A DNA stretch of 64,000 bases from Desulfuromonadaceae bacterium. Its GTDB lineage: Bacteria; Desulfobacterota; Desulfuromonadia; Geobacterales; Pseudopelobacteraceae. The DNA lies in NCBI GenBank assembly GCA_028681335.1, contig JAQUIT010000002.1, positions 124,001 to 188,000 on the forward strand, in the 5' to 3' direction. The notes under the pieces were generated by a model, which ran no database searches, was not told the origin of the DNA, and saw nothing but the letters and a program-made list of their open reading frames with translations. Positions 32,308-40,962 of this stretch are shown piece after piece; within the stretch, counting starts at the first letter, position 1, and each line of letters opens with the position of its first letter. A program made the translations under genes and the position numbers.

Positions 32308-33336
32308 ATGAGTATTAAGGTTCACTCCATAGGATATGACGACGTAATTAAGAGCACTGTTCTGACTGGGGAGACAACATACAGGTACGCTTTGGAAAGT
32401 ATCTACCCATTAATCAATCGCTTTTCTGCACAAAGAAAACTCCAAAACCAGTCTTTTTATGACAGACTACGTAAAGATATCCTTAAAGGTTGCCTAATGC
32501 CACCTATCACTTTAGCATTAGTTGACGTAGGAAATCCTACAACAATTGATTTAAAAGAAGCATCCAGATATTCTAATGATAATATTAGTAAAGGCTATGT
32601 ATTAGATGGTATGCAGCGTCTTAACACGCTTTTTAGCATAAAAGACGAACAAGACTTCCCATATGAGAAGAGTCTGTATTTAAGCATTATAATATCATCC
32701 AATAAAGATATGCTTCTATACAGGATGATAACACTTAATAATGGTCAAAGGCCTATGACTCCAAGACATCAGATAGAAGTATTAACAGAAGAGTTGTTTG
32801 ACTTTGAATCGTTAGATATCGAAATACAGTCCGAAAAAGAACGGGGAGAAAAGGTAAAAAGAGGATCATTCAATCTATCAGATATATCCAAAGGTTATTT
32901 AGCTTTTTTTTCGGATAGCGTGCACAACGAAAACAATAAGATAATTAGTGAGAAAATGGATGAGATTATAGTTGGTAAAATTATGAATGCAGCTGTTGTT
33001 GAAGATGGACTACAGTTTCAGCAAGTACTAGAGCTAATAGATAAATTTTCCACTAGTGAAGTTGGTAAATCATGGCTGATGACACAAAACAATCTTATTG
33101 GCTTTTGTGTAGGTGTAAAGAAGTCATTTGATTTCTTAGGTGAATTGACCGCAACAGATTTTGGTGTTTATGCAAATAAATTTGAAGATGCTTTTAAAGG
33201 AATAAATGCAGCTAAAGTAAATCTTGGGAAATATAGACGCGAGTTGTCAAAGAAATATATTGAGAACTTATCAGACTTTAAGGATTTTGATGATATTGAA
33301 TTGTTAACTTATTTTTCTGATGAAACCGTTGGATAA
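32308..33336 (+). CDS. ParB/DGQHR-like protein, first gene of an unknown pair
   Basis: 342 aa, soluble, in very A+T-rich DNA. An N-terminal RLRKDILKGCLMPPITLAL is followed by GYVLDGMQRLNTLF (D100-G-M-Q-R104) and LNNGQRPMTPRHQIEVL (N145-G-Q-R148). This PPI-L / DG.QR / NxxQR order resembles the ParB-sulfiredoxin fold of DGQHR (DndB-like) and DUF262 (GmrS-like) proteins, families linked to DNA modification sensing or nucleotide-dependent nucleases. The remaining 190 residues are mostly helical. The next gene starts 5 bp downstream and looks HEPN-like. A defence role is inference. Confidence 0.5.
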   Translation: MSIKVHSIGYDDVIKSTVLTGETTYRYALESIYPLINRFSAQRKLQNQSFYDRLRKDILKGCLMPPITLALVDVGNPTTIDLKEASRYSNDNISKGYVLDGMQRLNTLFSIKDEQDFPYEKSLYLSIIISSNKDMLLYRMITLNNGQRPMTPRHQIEVLTEELFDFESLDIEIQSEKERGEKVKRGSFNLSDISKGYLAFFSDSVHNENNKIISEKMDEIIVGKIMNAAVVEDGLQFQQVLELIDKFSTSEVGKSWLMTQNNLIGFCVGVKKSFDFLGELTATDFGVYANKFEDAFKGINAAKVNLGKYRRELSKKYIENLSDFKDFDDIELLTYFSDETVG

Positions 33337-33341
33337 TTGAT

Positions 33342-34241
33342 ATGCGGACTATCAGTTACGAATTTTATGAACCTAATGCAACCACATTTACAAGTGCATC
33401 AGCTTTTCATATTAACGATAGTAGTAGTGAATTATCGCTATTATTTAGATTGATTTCAGGTACGTGCCTTATTTCTAATAGAAATTTAGAATTAGCAGTA
33501 GAATTAAATAAGAACTATTTTTATAGTGATTTCAGAAATAATGACGATAACGACTTAAGCTTCTTAGATAACTTCGATGAAAGTCTTAAACTTGATGATT
33601 ATGAGCAGTTTATAAATAAAAATAGACATAAAAACAGAAAGTTTTATAAACCGTTATTAAACGAAATAGCTGGTTGTATATATTATGAGGAGCTTGAGCG
33701 CCATACATCTGCATTTGTTCATTTATATAGGGCTTATGAGCATATGTCATACGCCTTTCCAATGATATATGCATCTAAAACGGATGATTACATCGGTACA
33801 TTTGAAAATCTTAGAAAATGGTTAACAAATTCAGAGTCAGATGGAAATGTTGGTGAGTTGAGATTTCATAAATCATTTATTACTACGCTATTTAAAGGCT
33901 CTCCAGAACTTTCAAGTACAATAGACATTCATATTACTGCGAAAGACGAGTTCAAAGAAAATATATTTAATGGCTTAACACAAAAAGTCCTATGTTGGAA
34001 TAATTCAACTCAATTTACAACATCAACAGTGTCACCTGATAAAATAAGTGTCAGTTTTGTTGAGTTCCACAGTTTTATTGTAAATTTAAGAAACAGATAC
34101 TTTCATTATTCTAATGCAAGAAGAGATAATATCGGACTTGATGATATCATTGAATCAGATTTATTGTTTTCAATGGTAAATAAGGCTTCAATAAATTTTA
34201 TCGCAACAATTTTTCACGGAGTTATAAGACAACACATGTAA
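33342..34241 (+). CDS. HEPN-like protein, second gene of an unknown pair
   Basis: 299 aa, soluble, all-helical in appearance. Near the C terminus is LRNRYFHYSNARR: R250-N251-x-x-x-H255 fits the R-(polar)-x3-H catalytic motif of HEPN RNases, whose helices normally precede and follow as here. An earlier segment (ELERHTSAFVHLYRAYEHMS) looks like another HEPN-style helix with conserved aromatic residues. It starts 5 bp after the DGQHR-like gene, so the two are co-transcribed. HEPN proteins are frequent toxin effectors in antiphage systems; that role here is inferred from one motif. Confidence 0.45.
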   Translation: MRTISYEFYEPNATTFTSASAFHINDSSSELSLLFRLISGTCLISNRNLELAVELNKNYFYSDFRNNDDNDLSFLDNFDESLKLDDYEQFINKNRHKNRKFYKPLLNEIAGCIYYEELERHTSAFVHLYRAYEHMSYAFPMIYASKTDDYIGTFENLRKWLTNSESDGNVGELRFHKSFITTLFKGSPELSSTIDIHITAKDEFKENIFNGLTQKVLCWNNSTQFTTSTVSPDKISVSFVEFHSFIVNLRNRYFHYSNARRDNIGLDDIIESDLLFSMVNKASINFIATIFHGVIRQHM

Positions 34242-34292
34242 TTTATCCTTTTGCCCCACCTAGCAGAACAATTCAAACTTAATTCACACATC

Positions 34293-34597
34293 ATGACGGA
34301 TGTTGTCCTTCCGACCACTAGAAAAAGTTCTTGGTGCCTTGTGGTAGTTTGCATTGTTGGTGGTTGTAGCAGTGTAAAGGCAGGTATCGAGAATATGATC
34401 TATCAGTAAGTGAATATAGTGGCAGTTGCAAGGTTGTCTCCAGCTGCGCTGGTCCGGTCTCGACAGAAGCGATTGATGAAGCCAATCACTTCTATCTCAA
34501 TCCGGGATATTATAATCATAATCCTGGTTGTCGTGTATGGCCTGAAATGGTAAAAGTGGCAGTAATAGTTAGCATAAATGGAAGCGGGTCTGTGTAA
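34293..34597 (+). pseudogene. Frameshifted small lipoprotein gene
   Basis: Fills the 450-bp gap before the next gene. ATG 34293 opens a 38-codon frame with a lipobox (VVVCIVGGC at the end of a hydrophobic stretch), stopping at 34407. A second frame, open across the same stop, continues in protein-like sequence (EYSGSCKVVSSCAGPVSTEA, FYLNPGYYNHNPGCRVW) to a stop at 34595. A single frameshift near 34400 would join them into a lipoprotein of about 100 aa. A sequencing error cannot be excluded. Confidence 0.45.
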
Positions 34598-34690
34598 GTG
34601 TCCAATTAATAATAAGTATTCTACGGTGTGTTAGTCCGTAGCTGATATAGGTGGTGCAAATAATGAGTATGCTCTGGAGGGTAACAGGCC

Positions 34691-35932
34691 ATGAATTATG
34701 TAGAGTCCATAAGTAAGCAGACCATGGTGCCAGCAGGTGATGCTATTGACATGCTATCTCAGATACTTCTTTCTGCACATCATATGAACTTGGGAGACAA
34801 GCCAGAGGAGATAAAACAAGACAAGATTAAATATGTGAGGAATCAAATTACCAGACTTTACAAGGCTGGCAAGGTCAATAAGGGTACAATTAAATATTAT
34901 GATTCTTTACACCAATACTCAGATGCTTCTGGTTATTATTCAGATGGCTCATGTGACTTCTTCGAAGACGATGCAAGATTTCGCATGGATATGAAGTTGA
35001 GTACAGTCAATATTAAGCAGCTTGCCAAGGAGATTGTTCTTGAGTTAGAGGACACAGGTAATTCTGTACCTGCTGACCTGATGATATTGTTGGGCGACAA
35101 TAACCATCAACCTGTGGTGGTGTCTAAGTCTGTTATTGCACCTATTATACAAGTTGTCAGCAGCAATGATACTAATGTTGCCGCACCGGCTGTAGAGAAA
35201 GAGGATGCTGTCACTATTGCACCAGAAGCAGTCGTAATACCTTCAGTAGTTGATGAGGATATCAAGGCTGGGACAGCACCAACAGATCACAAGTATTGTT
35301 TCATAAAACATGGACTGGGCTGGAATATTCAGTTTGGTGACATAGAGCTTATTGGTGTCAATCATTCTGTTGGTATGGACTACATAAAGATATTACTTCA
35401 AAAAAGGTATGATGAAATTAGTGTATTCGATCTACAGGCAATGCTTAACCCAGACTATATTCAAAGCAGCTTAGAGTCCAGTTTCAATGATCATATGGCT
35501 GATGAGGAAGATGATTCAGAATCAACTGAAGACACAGATGCTCAAAAAAGGATTTGGAATCGTTTGTCTGATGAAGAACGGGCAATAGCAAATGAGCTTT
35601 ACCAACAACTCAAAGAATACAAAGCCGACCTTGCAGCGGCGAAATTGTATAAAGACATAGTCGAAGAAAAACGACTCACCGAACTGAAAAATATGCTGGA
35701 AGACGATCTATATGCAATGTTGAATTCTAGAACAGATGACCCTGTTTTGGATAAAAATAGAAAAAAAATATACAAAAATATTGAAGATGCTAGAAAAAAC
35801 ATAAAAATAGCTGAAATTGCCAAGGGTTATGAAGACACCCCCACATACAATTATCTTAAAAAATACATTAATACTGGTAGCTCTTGTAAATACAATCCTC
35901 TTGTCGATGATTCTATCCAATGGATATTATAG
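34691..35932 (+). CDS. Hypothetical protein with C-terminal coiled coil
   Basis: 413 aa. N-terminal helical part, a low-complexity Val/Ala/Pro linker (about 135-200), then a compact segment WNIQFGDIELIGVNHSVGMD followed by YIKILLQKRYDEISVFDLQA. This resembles the short winged-helix-like element seen in some regulatory ATPase and TPR proteins. A highly charged coiled coil (about 280-380) follows. No enzyme motif. It stands alone between a decayed lipoprotein gene and a leader hairpin. Function unknown. Confidence 0.6.
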   Translation: MNYVESISKQTMVPAGDAIDMLSQILLSAHHMNLGDKPEEIKQDKIKYVRNQITRLYKAGKVNKGTIKYYDSLHQYSDASGYYSDGSCDFFEDDARFRMDMKLSTVNIKQLAKEIVLELEDTGNSVPADLMILLGDNNHQPVVVSKSVIAPIIQVVSSNDTNVAAPAVEKEDAVTIAPEAVVIPSVVDEDIKAGTAPTDHKYCFIKHGLGWNIQFGDIELIGVNHSVGMDYIKILLQKRYDEISVFDLQAMLNPDYIQSSLESSFNDHMADEEDDSESTEDTDAQKRIWNRLSDEERAIANELYQQLKEYKADLAAAKLYKDIVEEKRLTELKNMLEDDLYAMLNSRTDDPVLDKNRKKIYKNIEDARKNIKIAEIAKGYEDTPTYNYLKKYINTGSSCKYNPLVDDSIQWIL

Positions 35933-36046
35933 AGTTTTATAAGTTTGCTACTTTTTGAGTAGCAGACACAAGTTTAGTTGCTACCTCCCACGTAACAATC
36001 CCTTCCACAAAAGTCGCCCTTAGAAGGTAGAGGCAAAGCGAACCAC

Positions 36047-36073
36047 CTGACAGCATCCTAGGCAGTCTGTCAG
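36047..36073 (+). promoter_or_regulatory. Leader hairpin before 36111
   Basis: Perfect inverted repeat CTGACAG (36047-36053) / CTGTCAG (36067-36073), 13-nt loop, 37 nt before an AAGGAGG start site. One of several leader hairpins in the island. Confidence 0.4.
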
Positions 36074-36110
36074 TGCAAGCCAAACCTACTATTCTTTAAG
36101 GAGGCTCCAC

Positions 36111-36500
36111 ATGAGCCAGGCTACACCCAACCAAGCAGTATCCCCGCAGTCCCCCGCAACCAGCACCATCGAAACAGCAAGCAATATTGCTTTCAGCTTT
36201 GGTGCCAAACCTACCGTAGCAGAAATCAAGGCTATGGTTCAGCATGCGGTAGATGCAGCCCTTGCATCCTCTGCCTTCACCGGCGACATCAAGGTAGTCA
36301 ACAAGGCCCTCGAAGCCCTTGCTATTCCTGACCCCGATGCTCGCTTCCGTAAGCAGTTTTCTGATGTAGCCAGACGCAACCTACTTGCTAAAGCTCCTGA
36401 GGATGAGAACGGCAATATCCGCAAGCCATCTGATGCGGCTATCAATGCCGAAGTGGATCGCCTTCTCACCGCCCTCAAGGCCAAGAAAGCCAAAGCTTAA
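36111..36500 (+). CDS. Hypothetical small protein
   Basis: 129 aa with an excellent AAGGAGG site. A Ser/Thr/Pro/Gln-rich N-terminal 25 residues, then an Ala-rich helical body (AEIKAMVQHAVDAALASSAF, FSDVARRNLLAKAPED) ending in a lysine-rich tail (KAKKAKA). Its base composition is more G+C-rich than neighbouring island genes, suggesting a separate origin. A hairpin (36511-36536) follows. I do not recognise the family. Confidence 0.65.
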   Translation: MSQATPNQAVSPQSPATSTIETASNIAFSFGAKPTVAEIKAMVQHAVDAALASSAFTGDIKVVNKALEALAIPDPDARFRKQFSDVARRNLLAKAPEDENGNIRKPSDAAINAEVDRLLTALKAKKAKA

Positions 36501-36510
36501 TATTTATCCA

Positions 36511-36536
36511 GGAAGGGGGACTAACAATCCCCCTCC
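36511..36536 (+). other. Hairpin after 36111-36500
   Basis: GGGGGA (36515-36520), loop CTAACAA, TCCCCC (36528-36533), extendable by GGA/TCC. No T-run; possible rho-independent stop of weak type or mRNA 3' stabiliser. Confidence 0.45.
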
Positions 36537-36591
36537 AAACATAGACACAAAACCAAAATGACTTGAAATACTATTTTATGAGGAGAAATAT

Positions 36592-37035
36592 ATGCGGATA
36601 GAAACAAAATTATCAGAAGACCTGACTCGCTTTGAATACGTAGATATGACCGAAAGTGAGAAGTTAATAGTTGAGGATATGAAAGTGCTTATATCTAATA
36701 TATTCGATTGCCGCTTAGATACGATTATTGTAAATCAACAATTTAAAGAGCTGACTCAAGAAGTGGCAGATATTATCAATTCAATTAGATATGAAATTGA
36801 CTACATACAATTAGACGTTAAGCCTGATCCCGCAGATCTTGAAGAAATCATGGCTCTTATTGACATTGAGAATAAACGTAGTGAAGATATATGGTATGTG
36901 AGATTCGAGACATACCTCTATTGCGAAAAGGCTAAGGCCGCTGGTATCAATGTATCTAAGTCAGAAGTTGATGCACTGATGATAGCTTACTTCGAGCCCG
37001 AGATAGTAGAAGCTTCTCTGGTTCCCGAAGGTTAA
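36592..37035 (+). CDS. Hypothetical acidic protein upstream of the helicase
   Basis: 147 aa, acidic, mostly helical (TQEVADIINSIRYEIDYIQL, DLEEIMALIDIENKRSEDIW). It starts after GAGGAG (8-nt spacing). No membrane segment or cysteine motif. It lies 101 bp before the SF3 helicase, with a GGGGAG/CTCCCC hairpin between them. Position suggests a replication accessory or copy-control role, but nothing in the sequence proves it. Confidence 0.6.
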   Translation: MRIETKLSEDLTRFEYVDMTESEKLIVEDMKVLISNIFDCRLDTIIVNQQFKELTQEVADIINSIRYEIDYIQLDVKPDPADLEEIMALIDIENKRSEDIWYVRFETYLYCEKAKAAGINVSKSEVDALMIAYFEPEIVEASLVPEG

Positions 37036-37136
37036 TCTGAATTCCTGAGAAGAGTTAGTCACTCTTCCAATCTTACATTTAGACATATTTTCCAGTGGGG
37101 GAGTCAATCGGCTCCCCTTACTAATTTGAGGTATTT

Positions 37137-38615
37137 ATGAGACACCATATAAACGTAGCCCAAGTATTTACCAGTGTTCAACCTGGACATCTGCTGAACT
37201 CATTCGGCAATGAACGGCAAGAACAACCAGCGAACATTGTGATACCAGATGCAGCCTTAACCACCGACATTGGCAACTCAATCAGGTTTATTAATGGGAA
37301 CAGATCAACGGCTTGTTATTGTATCGAACTCAACTCATGGGCAATCTGGAGTGGTAGCCATTGGGAGATTGACTCTTGCGGACGGATTATGACAATCGGG
37401 GGCAGGACAATACTGAACATCATGCAGGAGGTAGAAGGTCAACAATCGCATGATACAAAAACGGAACTTATAAATTGTTGCAAGCGGAGCCAAAGTCCTG
37501 CACGTATAAATGCAATGCTTACATTAGCCGCTCCTGAGATGGCTATATCCTGGAGTGCTATGGATACTGACACATTTCTATTAAATGTTCAGAATGGCAC
37601 CATTGACCTACGCACCGGAGTGCTATTAAGTCATAATCCTGCTCACATGAACTCCAAGATTTCACCCATTACACATGATGCGGGTGCTGAGTGCCCACGG
37701 CTCATGCAGTATCTTGAGTCAGCATTCCCTGACAATCCAGAGATGATTGACTACATGCAGAAGGTAGTTGGATATATCCTCACTGGCGATACGAGCGAGA
37801 AGTGCTTTTTCATCTTCTACGGTCCTGGTGGTAACAATGGCAAGTCAGTTCTGATAAATGTCCTCCGATACATCCTGGGACCATATGCACTACAGACACC
37901 AGTGGCTACTCTCCAGAGAAAAAATCCAGGTGGCAATAGTAACGATATTGTTCGGCTTAAAGGTGCTAGGTTTGTTGCGGCATCGGAGATAGACCCTAAA
38001 CAGCGCTATCAGTTTGATGAAGCTCTATTGAAGATGCTTACCGGTAATGACCCTGTAGCTGCCAGGGAGCTATTCAAGGAGTATATTGAATACTATCCTG
38101 AGTTCAAGCTGTTCATCGGCACCAACACCCAACCGGAGTTCGATACTAAAGATACTGCACTTATGGATAGGGTAATGACAATCCCATTCAGAGTGTCATT
38201 CCCAAGAGACCATGCTGAGCGTGATAATGACTTGCTTGCCAGTCTAAAAGCTGAAGCTCCTGGCATACTCAACTGGGCTATAGAAGGTTGTCTATTATGG
38301 CAGAGTGAGGGCCTTGGTGCTGTCCCTGATGAAGTGACTTTTAACCTGCCTAACACTGTGAGGGATGCCACTATTGATAGGTTCTTGCATGAGTGTTGTG
38401 ATTTTCAGGAAGGTTCTGTTCAGAAGTGTGGTGTTCTACATGATACCTATAAAGCATGGTGTTTAGATCTCAATACATTGCCGGTAGGGAATGCTACATT
38501 CAGCAAGCGACTCACTAACCATCATAAGCTTGATAAAGACACTATTGGTAGTGATGGCACCTTCTGGTTTGGCATCACTCTCAAGGAAGCAATGACAGGC
38601 ACTGTAGCTGCATGA
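37137..38615 (+). CDS. Phage/plasmid P4-type SF3 DNA helicase (D5 family) without primase domain
   Basis: Replicative helicase of satellite phages and integrative elements. 492 aa: a D5-type N-terminal region (SGSHWEIDSCGRIMTIGGRT, about 60-200), Walker A GPGGNNGKS with K236, Walker B-like FVAASEID, sensor LFIGTNTQPEF and an arginine finger region ALMDRVMTIPFRVSF. A C-terminal winged domain follows. The Toprim or prim-pol primase found in P4 alpha and many relatives is missing, so priming must come from the host or another protein. A terminator and an iteron-like array follow directly, the usual place for an origin. Confidence 0.88.
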   Translation: MRHHINVAQVFTSVQPGHLLNSFGNERQEQPANIVIPDAALTTDIGNSIRFINGNRSTACYCIELNSWAIWSGSHWEIDSCGRIMTIGGRTILNIMQEVEGQQSHDTKTELINCCKRSQSPARINAMLTLAAPEMAISWSAMDTDTFLLNVQNGTIDLRTGVLLSHNPAHMNSKISPITHDAGAECPRLMQYLESAFPDNPEMIDYMQKVVGYILTGDTSEKCFFIFYGPGGNNGKSVLINVLRYILGPYALQTPVATLQRKNPGGNSNDIVRLKGARFVAASEIDPKQRYQFDEALLKMLTGNDPVAARELFKEYIEYYPEFKLFIGTNTQPEFDTKDTALMDRVMTIPFRVSFPRDHAERDNDLLASLKAEAPGILNWAIEGCLLWQSEGLGAVPDEVTFNLPNTVRDATIDRFLHECCDFQEGSVQKCGVLHDTYKAWCLDLNTLPVGNATFSKRLTNHHKLDKDTIGSDGTFWFGITLKEAMTGTVAA

Positions 38616-38658
38616 ACATATATCTGTAATAGGTTTCTCTGAAAACCAGTAGCACATT

Positions 38659-38683
38659 AGCCCCCTATCCCAAGGGGGCTTTT
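38659..38683 (+). terminator. Terminator after the SF3 helicase
   Basis: AGCCCCC (38659-38665), 8-nt loop, GGGGGCT (38674-38680), then TTT. Confidence 0.85.
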
Positions 38684-38717
38684 ATGTTTCTATACAATAT
38701 AGCTTGAGTAGTTCTGT

Positions 38718-38824
38718 TGAGCCATCTGAGGTAAATGAGGCATTTTTTTGAGAAAGTTAACCAGTAAAAAATTTACACTGAACTGTTTTTCAGAAAATTT
38801 GGCTCATATGGTTCATTTGCCTCA
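38718..38824. repeat. Inverted pair of triple 9-bp iterons, candidate replication origin
   Basis: Plus strand 38718-38744: TGAGCCATC, TGAGGTAAA, TGAGGCATT in exact 9-bp phase. Minus strand 38824-38798: TGAGGCAAA, TGAACCATA, TGAGCCAAA, also in exact phase. The two arrays point toward each other across 53 bp of A+T-rich DNA. Consensus TGAGSYAWW. This layout next to an SF3 helicase resembles iteron or crr/ori elements of P4-like and plasmid replicons. Origin function is inference. Confidence 0.6.
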
Positions 38825-38913
38825 CAAAAATAGAGCTTAACACTATAACCAGCTATAATATCAAAGCTATATAGCACACTGAATATGGTTGTATCCTCTT
38901 ATAGGGATACACC

Positions 38914-39081
38914 ATGTTCTTGTATGATGCTCTATTGACAGGTTCATATTACAGAGCAGATATCACTCTACAAACACCTTCAGACCCAATAACTATATAC
39001 GCTCACAACATATGGGATGTTGTATCGCTACTGTTCCTCAAAGACCTTATCCTAATTGCCAACTCAGGAAAGCAGCTATAA
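38914..39081 (+). CDS. Possible small ORF in the 1-kb gap after the helicase
   Basis: 55-aa ORF (starts MFLYDALLTGSYYRADITLQ) with AGGG 7 nt upstream, shorter than the ORF-track cut-off. It overlaps, on the other strand, an alternative ORF at 39003-39278 with an AGGGTGG site. Only one, or neither, is real. The rest of 38825-39624 shows no other feature I can support. Confidence 0.25.
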   Translation: MFLYDALLTGSYYRADITLQTPSDPITIYAHNIWDVVSLLFLKDLILIANSGKQL

Positions 39082-39624
39082 CTCTCATCACCTTCAGAGT
39101 CAGCACTCAATACATGTCCAAATAGTATGTTTTCCATACTACCGGATAATATTATAACCCACTGTACGGGTGTATAACCCACTTGAGAGGCAATTTCTGC
39201 ACCCAGTACATCATTGCTAGCGCTAACAGACAGAGAGCCTGTAAAACCACCCTTGCCGGCAATCATCAAGAGCCCCATAAAACCACCCTATAAGCTCAAT
39301 AACTCTAGCAGTATTATGTTGCAATGACACTTTCTGTCCAAACAGTATAATAACCTCCAAGATCAGGAGAAAGCCCATGATATATATTTGCGGCACATTG
39401 CCAAAGCCCGATTAGAATGATCTTTTACCAGAACAGAAGCAGAGGTTTGGTTTCCTGGTTCACCAGCTCAGAAAGAACGATTGCACAATCCCTGATGCAT
39501 AGAAGAGAGTCTGCAGTTAGTTGTGGAGCGAAGAGATGCCTTTCGACGGATGGATATTAATTGACTGCTAATGTTTGTGTGATATAAACAGGCTGCGAAT
39601 TAGCTGTCATGAGGTGAAAACAAA

Positions 39625-40866
39625 ATGGAACAAGAGGCAATTAGGGAAATATGGTCAGAACTCTGCTTTCATCTGTCGGATAATATTAAACCAAACATTA
39701 ACGAGAGTGCATTCGAACACAAGGTGTTACACTCTCTTGAAAAACTTGGGTGGAGTGAGTTCAGAGGAGAGCTAAAGGTAAGACCTTACATTCAGATAGG
39801 GCGACAGGGTCAAATAATTCCGGATATAGTCGTATATACTCCAGATAATAAAGCCGTAGTTGTTTTGGAAATTAAAAGACCTGCTGAAGATCTAAGTAGA
39901 ACAGGTTGTATTGGACAACTACAATCATATATGCGCCAAACAAAAGCTGATTTTGGTCTACTTGTGGGGAAAGATATTTATGTTTACTACGATGGAGTTC
40001 AAAATCCACAAGCTGATCCACTTTTGTTGTCTAAATTTAGTTTCAAAAGTGATTCTGCTGAAGGGGTCGAATTTGTAAATCTTTTCAACAGAGACAGCTT
40101 TATTGCTGGAAAATATGAATCTTATTTGAAAGCGCATATAGACCGATTAGATCTTGAGCGAAGAACAAATGTAATAAGGGAGCAGTTGCAGTCAGATAAA
40201 ATCAATAATAAGATACTAAAATTTCTTCAGGATGAGTTCAGGAATGAGGACACACTGGTCTTAGTAGAAGCAATGAAGGGTTTAACAGTAAAATTATCTT
40301 ACCATCAATATAGCGTAAACAAAAAATATCTGACATCAGATGCTTCAAAGTTGGCAGAGCCGGTACAGACTGTTTTTGTATGTAGAAATAAAGCTTCAGG
40401 AAAGCATTTCATATTAATAGATGACCTTAATGATAACGATGTCCTTCTTATTTCCCCCGAAGGCGTGCAGATTGCACTCAGAGCGGATCTGTTTGACCAA
40501 CCAAAGGATGAAAGTCTCGACTATCTGTTGTCTTATAAATTGATAACTGCAAAACAGTTAGAAAAGTATAAAGAATATGAATCGCAGCAGTCCTGTGATG
40601 AGACATCAATCAAGGAAGATCTCAATCAAGTAAAGGTCAAGAAACCAAGACCTGCTGCTTTGACTGCTGGCCACAAAAATCCAAGTCCTCCGCCGGATGA
40701 ATGGATCAAAAGTATTCCAGAATTATCAAAAATATCGAATCTCAATAGTTGGAGGTCAATCTGTAACTATTTAAATGTGCATGTGGGCGCAAACTCCGCT
40801 AGACGAGCTCTACAAGCCTGGATAATAAAGAACCGAAATAACTGGCCGACAATTCCTGAACCATAG
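39625..40866 (+). CDS. Stand-alone PD-(D/E)XK nuclease-domain protein (HsdR N-terminal-like)
   Basis: 413 aa. N-terminal HSDR_N-type nuclease fold: an upstream conserved glutamate in the helix NINESAFEHKVLHSLEKLGW, then D67 (IIPDIVVYTPD) and E82-I-K84 (VVLEIKRPAEDL), followed by QLQSYMRQTKADFGLLVG. The helicase part of HsdR is absent. A middle region (about 190-300) is of unknown type and the C-terminal 70 residues (ISNLNSWRSICNYLNVHVGA) look like a small helical DNA-binding unit. Possibly a type IV-like restriction or nicking protein; no methyltransferase adjoins it. Confidence 0.7.
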   Translation: MEQEAIREIWSELCFHLSDNIKPNINESAFEHKVLHSLEKLGWSEFRGELKVRPYIQIGRQGQIIPDIVVYTPDNKAVVVLEIKRPAEDLSRTGCIGQLQSYMRQTKADFGLLVGKDIYVYYDGVQNPQADPLLLSKFSFKSDSAEGVEFVNLFNRDSFIAGKYESYLKAHIDRLDLERRTNVIREQLQSDKINNKILKFLQDEFRNEDTLVLVEAMKGLTVKLSYHQYSVNKKYLTSDASKLAEPVQTVFVCRNKASGKHFILIDDLNDNDVLLISPEGVQIALRADLFDQPKDESLDYLLSYKLITAKQLEKYKEYESQQSCDETSIKEDLNQVKVKKPRPAALTAGHKNPSPPPDEWIKSIPELSKISNLNSWRSICNYLNVHVGANSARRALQAWIIKNRNNWPTIPEP

Positions 40867-40962
40867 TTTCAATAATGTATGCTTAAATATGCTTAAAATG
40901 TAGATCATTGTCCACAATTGGTTTCTGCCTTGGGATTTAGGAGCTTCATTGAAGAATGGTAA

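Noticed and set aside
39003-39278. 91-aa minus-strand ORF in the post-helicase gap
   Set aside because: Has a possible ribosome-binding site, but no recognisable motif and it conflicts with a plus-strand small ORF; left as undecided rather than annotated.
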